Assembly: GCA_018398585.1 (NCBI GenBank) | Contig: JAGTTD010000013.1 | Span: forward strand, 11,755,237-11,819,236 | Direction: 5' to 3' | Source: Simmondsia chinensis | Lineage: Eukaryota > Streptophyta > Magnoliopsida > Caryophyllales > Simmondsiaceae | DNA: 64,000 nucleotides | Shown: in pieces, positions 31,401 through 43,400 of the stretch | Layout of the letters: each line of letters opens with the position of its first letter | Numbering within the stretch: position 1 is the stretch's first letter | Notes under the pieces: model-generated | What the model was told of the DNA's origin: nothing | Database searches by the model: none | Seen by the model: only the letters and a program-made list of their open reading frames with translations | Position numbers and translations under genes: made by a program

Positions 31401-34400
31401 AAAATGGGCCAATCGAGCTTTGGCCTTCATTTTAAGATCACAACCAACCATACAACATCGAAATTCTGTGATATTGTTATTACTGCAATGATTAGGGTAT
31501 TCCCATCTTTTCTATCTTTTTTCCCCCCAACTAAAGGAAATTCACTTTTATTTTTATTTTTATGCAGGGCCAATCTACTAGCCCATTTTTTCAACTTTGC
31601 TTTTTCTCGGTCCTAGAGATGGCCAGCCCACCCCGTTTGGGCTGGGGGCTGGGCCGGGCCACGAGCCTCCTCAAAACAGGCTTGTGCCCTCTTCTGTCCA
31701 ATGGCTCTTTGAGTCGTTGGACAGCAACATTAAAAAAAAAGTCTTTTAATTTACATAAATAGTAACCAAAATTTTTTATTTCACCGTACAATAATCATTA
31801 ATTCTCTCTTTTCTCTGATTCTCTCTTCTCTACTTACAATCAATTCTTTGCTCTTAATCCCTCGAGTTTAAATTTCAATTATGTTATTCTCGTAGAAGCT
31901 TATAGAAGTTCAAATTTCAGTTTTTACTTCGATAAAATTAGTATCGAAATTTTATTTATTTGTTATATTTATTTACCTTACTTGCATTTTATTTTTATAA
32001 ATTAACAATATAATAACACATAATTCATCTTCATCAGAAGCTGGTCGATCTAGTTCTAGTTCTTCTAAGAAATAGTCATAGAAAAACTCCGACAAGGTAT
32101 CGACTCGAGAAATGACCAATGACACAAAGTTGAAGTTTTGGTGTGAGATGTGTAATGTTGGTGCGCATTCTATGATAGTGTTGAATGCTCACAAGAGAGG
32201 AAAGAAACACATGGTTGAACTTCTAAAACTCATAGAAGATCGCGCGGCGTACCTGACGTTGGCCTCGACCGGTAAGGCGCCTCGAGTGGTGCATGAGGCT
32301 AACCTAGTGGCTGAAGAAATGAAGGAGGTGATTAAGGAGGAAACACTCGTAAAGAAAGAAGAAAAAGGGTGCGAGGATCGAGTGGATGAACATAATGTTA
32401 ATGTTGAAGTAAAAAGGTGGGGATAGAGAATGGTGAGGCTTAGATCATTGAATAGGCACCATTGGATCGAGATCCGTTTGGAAGATTGACGGCTCTGATT
32501 GATTGGTTGGTAAGTGATCTCTATACACGATTGAGATAGTAGTGAAATGTGCTGTGTTTTATCCTTGGAGGCATTTGGTATAACGAATGTTGGGATATAT
32601 TTATAACCATTTTATTTGAATGTTAGTTTTTTTAGTTTGAATGCTCTCTTAATGTATCGCATTTAATAGTAATGAATAGTATGCAACTTATAGATTTTTC
32701 TCCGATAGTTTTAAGACAAGTAATTAAAGCAATTAAGACATCCGGAATTAGACAAAAAAATTTAAAGAACATTGTGATGCACACGGTGTTCCTTTTATTT
32801 TATAAAATATATTTGTAATTATGATTGTATTTTATTGTATCATACAATTTGTATGTTATATTATTTATCAATAGATTTTAATTATCTTTTGAGATATATA
32901 TACACACACATACACACGTATATATAGGGAGCGGCTGGAATGAGAATGAAAGTTTTGTGAGAATATAAGAAAATTAAATCTATACCGTTGGATCCTAAAT
33001 AAGACTGATCAATGGTTCTAAGAAACTCATATTATTCGGAGCCTTGTCATCACCACTGTTGTCGCCCACCACCAGCGCTGCCACTCCTCTCTGCCACTCC
33101 CGCCAGCATCGCCCATCTCAGATCCCTACGCTCATCACCACCACCACAACCATTGCAGTCCTCGCCACCGTCATCGTTGCCACCCATCTTTCTCTCTCCA
33201 TCCCATCTCAGATCCCTACAGTGGCCACCACTTCCACCCACCACCGCTCCGCCACCCACACCACTGCCACCCATGTCTTTTTCTCCATCTCATCTCAAAT
33301 CCCAATGGTCACCGCCACCGCCTCCCACCACCACTGTCACCCCCACCCACCACCACTGCCACGGTGGTGGCGGGGGTGGTGAAGAGGAGTGGCGAGTCGC
33401 TGTGGTGGGTGGCGGTGGTGGTGAATATTGGATGGTGGTAGGGCTTTGAACACAATGAGCCTTTTAGACCCATTGATTAATCTTACTTAAGATTCAAGGG
33501 TGTAGATTAAATTTTCTTACATTCTTACAAAACTTCTATTCTCATTCCACCCCCTCCCTATATATATATAAGGTACCATTATGATTGTATTGTATGTTAT
33601 ATTATATAAAAAGGGGGGTTGGGGACCAAGCACCGGGCCCGGGCCGGGGTCGGCCCATGGCCATCACTAGGCCCTATTGGGAAAATAATGTGGAAAAATT
33701 CACAAATTTAAGCACAAGTGAAAGCGTAAATCAAACCAAAATTGATGAAATGACACACAAGGTTTTAATGTGCAAAACCCTTTTTTTTACTAGAGGAAAA
33801 AACCCTACCCAATCGGATGTCAAACCTTCACTATGAACTTTAGGATTAAGATCTCTAATTGTAACAAAAATTCAAACATCAAAACTCACAAATTTTACCC
33901 CTCAAAAACTCTCTCTCTCTCTCTTTCTCTCTACCCCATTGTTCCTCTCACTGTTTTGCCTTCAATATTTTTCAAAACAGTAACCCCTACTATTTTAAAC
34001 TCCTTAATATGTGGGAGTAACCCCCCACCAAATTTTTTTTTCCTTTTTTGTTTGCTTTTTGCTTTTTTCTTTTTCTTCTTTAGCTTGGCAAAATAAAAAT
34101 AACACTAAACAAAATATATGGGTTTGACTCAACAATTCTCCCCCTTCAACCCATATAAAAAACTGGCACACTAACACATAATACATGCCTCTCCAATGTT
34201 GACAAATCAAACCCTCTTGGAACCCGAGCTTGGACCCTCCTTCTCGCTGGCCGGTTTTCTTCAAGCACATACAAGTTCTTCAATTTCTTCTTTGCTTGCA
34301 TCATAACTACTTGCCCCTTCGTGATCGTCATTCTCCCACCTCGAGCATAGTAGCCATAACCTAAATCATCAAGCCTTCCAAACAAGATCAAATTTTTCCG

Positions 34401-37400
34401 GAGTTGTGGCACATATCTAACTTTGGACAACATCCTCAACTTGCCATCACGCATCTTAATCTAAACGCTCCTGATGCCTTCAATGTTGACTTCTTTATCA
34501 TTGGCCAACATAACCTCCCATCACATTCTTCAAAATAAACAAACATCTCCTTCTTCATACATATGTGATGAGAACACCCCGAATCAGGGATCTATGAATC
34601 CTCACGCGTTTTTCTATCCTGCACTAGGAAAAGGTCATCTCCATCATCAAACGCTATATTGGTGGATACCTTACCTTTCTCCTCTTGACTTGTCTCCCCC
34701 TTGCTCAACTCCCCCTTGTCACGAGTTCTCTTCAACTCTTCTAAATTTGCTTTCATTTTCTTACAAAAGAATTGAATATGCCCCATCTCATGACAATAAT
34801 AACAAGTTTTGTCATTGTAATCTCTTCTGGGTCTAAATGATGCTCTAGTGTTATTTCTACCGCTATATCCATGACTATAACTTCTTCCTCTTTCCAAACT
34901 TGCCGCCAACGCGGGTCCTTCATCATTTTTATGCATATCCCCTTTCACCAATTTTTCACTTTCTAATAAAACTGTGGTGGTCTTATCTAATTTCAAAGTC
35001 GTCTTCCCTACCGCCAATATCGTCATGACCGTCTCATAAGATTTTGGTAGAGAAGCTAACAAAATCAACGCATTATCTTCCTCCTTAAAATTTTCATCCA
35101 AACTAGCCAATTGAGAGATCAATCTATTAAACGTGTTTAGATGATCCCTGAAATCACTGCCCTTTTCCATTCTTAATTGGTATAAATCCCTCTTCAAATA
35201 CAGCTTATGGGTGAGGGATTTTGACATATAATTTTTTTTTCAATTTTTTTCCATAATGATTTAGGTAATTTCTTATCTAAAACAGTGTATTTAACATCCG
35301 AGGCAAGAGTAAGAGGAATAAATCTTATTGTTTTCATTTGTCATTCCTCCCAATCATCATCATTTATCTTCTCGAGCCTCTTATCAAGTAGGACATTAAG
35401 TGGTCCTTGTTGAACAAGAAGATCTTTCACCGTACTCTGCCATAAAGAAAAATTGTTCTTGCCATCGAACAATTCAATCTCGAACTTTGTACCTTTAAAG
35501 AGACTACCATTCTTCGACATCTCTGGGGGCTCAGATAGAACATGCTCTAATACCACTTGTTGGGAAAATTACAAAAATGAGCACAAGGGGAAACATAAAT
35601 CAAACGAAAATCAATGAAATGACATACAAGATTTTAATGTGAAAAACCCTCTCTAAACTAGAGGAAAAAACCACGACCCAATCGGGTATCAAACCTTCAC
35701 TATGAAATTTAAGATTAATCTCTAATTGCAACTAAAATTCGTATATCAAACCTAAAAAAATTTACCTCTCAAATATTCTCTCTCTCTCTCTCACCAGTTG
35801 TTCCTCTCATTGTTTTCTCTTTACTATTTTTTAAAATAGTAACCCCCCGCTCTTGTAAACTCCTTAATATGTGGGAGTAACCCCCCACCAAATTTTTTTT
35901 TCCCTTTTTCTTTTCTTTTCTTTTTTCTTTTTCTTTTCTTTAGCTTGACGAAATAAAAATACACTAAACAAAAAATATGGGTTGGACCTAACAAATAATG
36001 ATGAGTAAATGAAAACATATCTTATAAATGAACGAAATAGTGTGAATCGAATTGCATAGAGCAAAACAAAGCGAACCGACACAAACAAAACCAAAAATAA
36101 CCATATGAAGCCTAGCGTTCTGAGTTGAATGAAAAGTAACAATTACAAGAAAAACAATGAAGTAGCCATGTCATTGGGTTCACAATTTTCCTAATTCATG
36201 TACACCCCACATTGGTACTATAACACCTATTTGCGCTTCCACTCCTTAGATTAGCATGATGCTCACCACTTTAGTGTACTCTAGAATTAAGGACAAGAAC
36301 ACTCCTCAATTTTCCAGCAATAGATCAAACATAAGAAGAAATCATGAGTATCGAAGAGGATTAGAGAAAGAAGAAGAGTGTGTACATTTTCAGTGTTTAT
36401 TATCTGACTAGTGAAGAATCCTATTTATAGAGGAATTTTCTCCTATTACTTAAACGAGTAGTGCAAGTGAAAGGGTAGTAATCATGGAGTGGAAATAGTA
36501 TAAGTAGGGACAATAAGTGCATGTTTACTACTAGACCCCTAATAGACCAATTGAGGTAAGTTCAGGTAATTCCATTAGTTAGACTTAGGCCAGTAGCTAC
36601 GGAATGGGTTGTTTCATGTGTGAAAAGATAAAACACTACATGAATGATTATATTAAGGGTGAAAAGTATGATAAGCAACTTACATAGAAGTATTGAGGAA
36701 AAACTAGGCACGTTATCCATTAAAAGCTAGAACAACTGTAGACTTGACAACTCAGAGAACTTGATCTCCAAAGAGGCATACAAGAACTTGGAATTGAAGA
36801 CTAAAACTCAGAAATGTACAAGTACAATTTCTCTTTGTTAAATGAGGGAAATCGAGTAACTGGACATGTTACCTGTCAGATCATTGATGATGGCCTAGTA
36901 TTGAAATGACCTGGTGTGATGTCAAGACTTCGGATGTTTGTCACCTCTGGCTTTGACGATCATTGCAGTTGGACCAATGAGTGTCCCATGATGACCAGCA
37001 TAGCACCTACATAGTCTAGTTCAAGGGAACGGAGATGTTACTGTTATCTAAGAAAGTAGGGGTGGTCAAAGGCACCTCAACTTGGAACCCTAACCTTTAG
37101 TGTTGTGCTATCTTCAAAAAGAAAACTGATGCGAACTATATATTTTAATTTAGCAAGGAGAGTGTAGAGATAATGGAAGATGATAGATGACCTAAAGGCG
37201 ACACTAAAAGAGCTCAATGACATCGTTTTAGGAACTACTAGATTCATTATTGCCGTCGAGAGATATTCATCACACAATTGACCTAGTTCCTCATGTAAGT
37301 TTGCCAACTGGACCACATTACTACACTAATTCTTCAAAGCATAAGGAGCTTAGGTGCCAACTTGAAGAGCTACTCACCGGAGGCTTCATATGATAGAGTC

Positions 37401-40400
37401 TGGATCCTTGTGCAGACCAACTCTTTTGATGCCTAAAACGGATGGAACTTGAGGAATGTGTGTAGACAACCTAGCCATTAATAACATTACAGTTCACTAT
37501 CACTTTTTTTTCATTCCCAGACATGATGATTTCCTTTATCAATTGAGTAATGTTGAGGCATTTAGCAACATAGACTTGAAGGAGTACCATCTACTTTGCA
37601 TTTCCATATGGGTCAAGTCGAAAACAACATTTAAAAGTTGAGAAGATTTGTGTCATTTCAATTATCTAATGCCATGAGTACCTTTATGCATTTTTTAAGA
37701 GCATGCGTTGAGACCATTTACAAAAAGGCTTATTGTGTGTTGTGCAATGACATCCTAATTTATAATCTAGACACAAGCACTCATATATGCCACCTGAAGG
37801 AAGTACTTACATTATTATGGGACGAGAACCTCTCTGCTGTGGAGAACTAGTATACTTTTATGATAGACCAATTCTTATTTCTTGGGTTTGTAATTTCCAT
37901 GGATGGAATCAAGGCGAATTAAAGTAAGGCAATGATAATAAGACATTGGCTACAATTGGGAGTGTTAACTAAAGTTCATAGCTTTCATGGCCTCGCTTTG
38001 TTATATTCGAGATTTATCCACATACATCATGGCACTAGTCACACATTATATGGAGTTCGAAATTTTTTCGTGAATGCCAAAAGCATCGTTAAAGAGACAC
38101 ATATTAGTTTGAGACTCTAATTCCTGGGTTTTAAGGGGATGAAAACTAATGTAGGACTCGGTATGACCCTATTAAACCCATTCAGCCATGAACCAATATC
38201 AACATGGACGTTATGTTGGGCCTACCATGAAATAATGGGTTGTAGATTATATCTTTGTGGTGGTTAATCAATTCTCCAAGATGGTGCACTTCGTAGTAAG
38301 CAAAATGGCTACCAATAAAATCCATTTTGCTCAACTTTAGTTCGGGGAGGCCTACTGACTATACTGCTCACCCGATCATCATTTTAAAGAGAGGTGTTTG
38401 GTTCATCAGTTATAATTGAAGTGCTTATAACAATTAATTAGCACTAAGACTTTAGTACCATACCCAATCCTAGGACAAACAAGCTGATAGAAGTTTCACT
38501 CATAGGAACATAATACACAACCTACTAGAAGAAAACATGAAGCCATGGGATAAATAGGTCTAACAAGCCTAATTTGCCTTCAATTGTTCTATCAAAACCC
38601 TAACAGCAGTTATTGTTGTACCTCAATGTATGTGTATTTCTTCCTTGCTTTACAGTGGTCCGCGCATCTATGTTTAGACCTTACTAGCCTACATGGACAG
38701 GTCAAGGACTTTGGTGCAATGCTCCTCAAAATCCACTAGTAGTCTTGAGAACAATTACAGTAGAAAACTAAGCAGTAGAAAACAATTATAACTAAGAGAA
38801 GTTAATCAATTGAGTTTAGTGTGGGAGACCAACTATGGTCAATTTCGACACTATAAAGGTATCCAACCTAAGAGTACAACAAGATTTCCTACTCAAAAGA
38901 TCATACCATTGAACGTGATCAAGAAGACAAGCCCCAAGGCCTACTCACTTCAACTTCCAAGTAACATGCACAAAAGCACCATTCTTCAATGTTAAGCATG
39001 TAAGTCCATGCATTGGCAAGAGCCAAGAAGATAACGAAGACAAGAATTTGGGGGAGAATTCTTACTAATCCAAGGAAGATGGTGTAGATCCGGATAGCCG
39101 AGCTAAGGAAACTCAATGGAGGCTTAGTCACCAATTAGAGGTCCTTGTCAAATGATTGGGCGAGTAAGGAGTACTCTCCAACTCCGAAACTGCGCGAGAC
39201 CGAAGCCTATGTTCAGAGAGAGTTATCTTCTAGAAAATAGAAACATACCTAGATTTGGCCTTGCGCATTGTTGTTTTCTAGTAGTATGAGGTCAGATTCA
39301 AGTTGGACGCAATTTTTGTTCTGAATTTTGTATTTTGAGTTGACAGATTTTAAACTAATATGCACTAAGAATTTTTAACTTTGACTCGACTCTAAATAGC
39401 TTGTAATATTCTTGAAGTATTTTTCATTTTTTTTCCTTAAAATTGAAGTTTGGAATTGTTGTTCCCTTAAGTGACTTCATTCTTTTTAGGTGGAAGGCAA
39501 ATTAACTTATCTTTCCCTTCAAATTCATTACTCATTCTGCAATTTTAGTTAGAGGAAAGCTGTTGAATCTATGTTCTTACTCAATTCAACTAGGAGCCTT
39601 GCTTTTGTGGGTTGTTCACTTAAGCCCATTGCCATCGTCTCCCACCACCACCACCACCTCCACCGCCCGCTACCACCACCGCCACCCATCCATCTGTCCA
39701 CCCGCCCAGCTCGCTTTCTCTCTCTAGCCCATTAAAAACCCCACTACCACCACCACCACCACCACCACTCACCACCATCTCCGCCACTCTACGTCGCCGC
39801 CATTGCCTCTACCACCCACCTCTCTCGCTATCGTCTCCCACCACCTCCACCACCACCTCCGCCAGCCACTATCACCCATTGTCGCTAGCACCTCCACGCC
39901 ATAACCACCACCCCGCCATCCATCCATCTCTTTCTCCCCACCCAGCTCTCCTTTTCTCTAGCCCATTACAAATTCCCCCCAACCCCCACCCCCACGCCAA
40001 ACGCTACCATCTCCACCACTCTGCCTTGCCATCACTGCCTCCACCACCCATCTCTTTCTCTCTCTTCACCCTATCTCAAAGTTGTCCTCAAGAAAAACGA
40101 CCCTTTTCTCTCTCTCTTCGCATCACTGGAGTCCGCTTCTCTGTCGGCCCAACCACCGCCTCCCTATGCTACACTGTCTCTATTGTAATGCTGATCCTTG
40201 ATGAGGCGATATCCATCTTCATTGATGGCCTACCTAAGAGAATGACAATGTCATGGCTCAGAGCCATGTTTCGTGACTTTGGGTCAATTTATGACACTTT
40301 TGTTCCCCTAGAACGAACAGTAAGGTCAAGGCTCTCCTATTGATTTGTTAGAATCCATGTTAGAAGTGAAGTTGCTAAGGCTATTGTAAGCATGAATGGA

Positions 40401-43400
40401 ATACTAGTTGCAGGTTTCGTAATCAGATTTGACTGAGCAAAATCGAGTAGAAGGGCATCTCCTAGACCTCAGTGGGGTCGGCCTCTTTTAGATTCTCTCC
40501 ATGGGCCTGTTGATTCTGAAGTCAACTTTGTTCAGATTGGTGCTCCCCCTAGATCTGAAATTGGGGCTACCATGATTCAATCCAGATACAAGTTGGTCGT
40601 GGTAAATTCAAGTGAGCGTGTAGAGGATTGGTTCAATAGGTCAATTATTGCCCAATCTTTTGAGGAAGATACTCTTGATAGTGTTCTCACATTTATCACC
40701 GAGAATAACCTTATGGTTTTGGCCCCTCGCGGGTTAAGCCCTAGCTCTTTCATTTTGATAGGTGACTCGCCCAAAAACTCTAGTGTCATATCTTGAGCCT
40801 CGAAAACAGGTGCTGCTCCATAAGTTTAAGTCTGTGCCTAGATACTCATGTCAGATTCTGGGGTCACTGCGTAGAAGAGTTTGGATTGAAGTCCACGGGT
40901 TGCTAGTCCAGTGTTGGTTGAAAGATTGCTTCACAAATTTTGCTAATTTATGGGGCAAATTTATCCGAATCAATTCCAGAACATCAGCAATGAAGTACGT
41001 TGATGTTGCACGGGTACTTACTGAAACATGCTCCCCTAGACTGATTCATCAATTGGTCCAAATATAGTTCAATGGGGGAACTCGCTTAGTTTTGGTCAAA
41101 GAGGGTAATTCTGAATTGATCCCTAGTTACTCCCCGGAGGTAACCGCCCATGCCATGTCTGTCAGGCTTTTTAGGGAGATGGACTCATCTCCTCAATATG
41201 TTATTGTCACCAGAACATGTGCCACGCATGAATCACGCCCTCCTGTTGGTCCTTCCATGCTTAAGTTTCCGTTGGTTGGCTTGAATGACTGTTAGACTTC
41301 TTTGGGTCCACGTTCAAGTTTGGCCGGTTTTGTCGTGAGGTGTGTGGGGTGTGATAGGGCCGGTTTGACCTTCTCTTTGATGGGCAGTTAAGTGGGAGAT
41401 GGATCTTGTATCCTTTATGCCTATGCGCGACCATTCTATCTACCTTTTTGTAGTCGGATTCCCAACTTCTAGTTTTGGCCTCTCAGTCTCCTCTTGCCTT
41501 ACTGTGGATCGTCGTTAGCCTAGATGATGCGATGATGCCCCAAGGCCCTATTTACACTTGTGTTAATCAAGTTCAGGTTCGGGATGTTGGTAGTAATAAT
41601 GATTCCAATTCTTTTGGACCTGAGTACCTACTCGGTTTTGAACCACCCTTAGTAGCAAGGCCACTTGTCCCTAAGTCTAGTGATAAAGGGAAGCAGAGAA
41701 GGAAGAGGGTTCCAAGCCATAAGGCTTCTAGCTTTGTGTCGTCAAAGAAAATTCGAAGAGCTCACAAGCATAAGTTGAAACAGTAAATGAAGCAGGATTG
41801 GTGGGATTTCATTAAAGATATGTCTCCAGGGAGTAGTGCGAAGAAGCTAAACAAACGTTCTAGAAAACAGAAAATAGGGAAGTTCGTAACGAAGGGTGAC
41901 AATGCCGAGCTTTCTGTTGTGAAACGTGGATGAGAGTTTGGGAAAAGGCTTGGTTTGGCATATGACAGAGATGAATTGGATATGATTAAGCTTTTTGCAA
42001 GGATGAAGTAAAGCGGTATTTGGCTAATTCCCCTGTCATTTGCTCTCCTGCTCTGTCAGTGCGCCGTCCCCCCCACTCCGAGCCCATCAGTTTCAATATT
42101 TTTTAGCCATGTGGTGCCTGTTTTTATTCTTTTATGATTGTTCTTTTGTTTTTGCCTTGCTTTCCTGTTTTTGTGTTTGTATTTTCTGATTTATTCGGGT
42201 TCTTTGAGGTCTCGCTTGCTCAAGTTGCATTTTGTGTGTCGCGACTATGTCACTAATCATCAAAAAAAGGGCCATAAAATCATTCTTACACCATTACTCA
42301 TCAGCATAAGCTTTGGGGTGAGTTGGATCTTTGACAATGCCATCTAATGCTAAGAAATTTGGGATGCAACCACATTTGGTCAACCTCGCAAGTTTATTCC
42401 TTATGCCAAACCCAAGTGCCAGTTAAGGCCGGTTAAGATCCCAAGCAATCTAAACAGTCGCTTGGGGACCTAGTTTCTTAAATGCTGCTTTTGAAAACTA
42501 ATTATATCACGATTTTGCTTCTAGTGCATATACAATAATAACAACAAACTCAGTGCCTCATGGGCTACCGCATATGCAAGATTTTGGGATGTATGCAGCC
42601 TTACCCCTTTGGGATAGCACCCTAAAGGGAAGGTATGTCCGAGGACCCCCAACCTGGAAAGTATAAAATAGCTTTAAAAACTGGCATATAGAAAGCATGT
42701 AGCATAAAGCAACGGTAGGTAATAAAGCAACAAAGCAACAGAACAAGAAGCAACCAACACACAACAATAGCAAATATAATCAAACAGGCACACATATAAG
42801 CCTAAGGGCGCTGGTATTATCTTAGTTGTGCTCCTCTATCCGAAACCGCTATGTCGGCTACACCTATGCTAGCCGTCCACTCCACTCTATCTAGGGTCAT
42901 CTTCTCATTTAGGTTAAGGTAGGTGAGGTCATGTCAAATCGTCTCCATCCTACTCTTCCTTGGCCTACTTCTCCCTCTACTCCCATTTGTAGTATGAGTT
43001 GTTCACATCTCCTGACAGTGGCAGTGGTCGGCCTCCTCCTAACATGCCCAAACCACCACAAACGTTACTCCATCAACTTATGTTCAATTGGACACCCAAT
43101 TTGTTTCTTATAACGTCATTTCTGATCTTATCTTTCTTTGTGTGTCCACACATTTACCACAACATTCTCATTTCTGCCACCTTCAGCTTTAGAGCATGAT
43201 GCCCTTTAACTAGCCAACACTCCGTACTGTATGATGTAGCTAGTCTCACTACTGTCATCTTTCCTAATGGTATAACTAATGACCATTGTCTAATTCAGTA
43301 TAATAGTAATTCTACATATATGATATAACCAATCTAAATACTTAATTTGACTTGTCACCTTTATTATCATACAATGACTTATCACTAAAACTAATTTTTT

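Larger units (their letters stand above)
31614..33669 (+). mobile_element. Non-autonomous hAT element carrying a zinc-finger gene fragment
   Basis: Starts TAGAGATGGCCAGCCC and ends GGCCCATGGCCATCACTA, inverted ends of the same kind as the hAT at 24178-27361. GGGCC-rich subterminal regions lie at both sides. At about 32012-32070 the words [17 protein letters not shown] copy the N-terminus of that element's transposase (MAHNSSSSSGAGRASSSSS). The transposase then breaks off and a zinc-finger frame begins (32112). A MULE-like element (32927-33558) sits inside the right part. A near match GGTCCTA/GGCCCTA at the two flanks may be the worn target duplication. Confidence 0.75.
33675..35993 (-). mobile_element. 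Copia element without pol core (non-autonomous derivative)
   Basis: LTRs lie at 33675-34134 and 35558-35993 (minus orientation). A tRNA-Met primer site is at 35544-35555 and a purine tract (AGGGGGAGAAT) touches 34134. The 1.4-kb body has gag with zinc knuckle and the end of protease/pre-integrase, then goes straight to the purine tract. Integrase core, RT and RNase H are absent. Flanking 5-mers do not match (GGCCC and AATAA), so an end may be recombined. Confidence 0.85.

Noticed and set aside
33012..33449. 145-codon Pro/Ser/His-rich ORF, plus overlapping ORFs in other frames
   Set aside because: All frames are open because the DNA is CACC-rich; there is no domain and it lies inside a MULE-like element.
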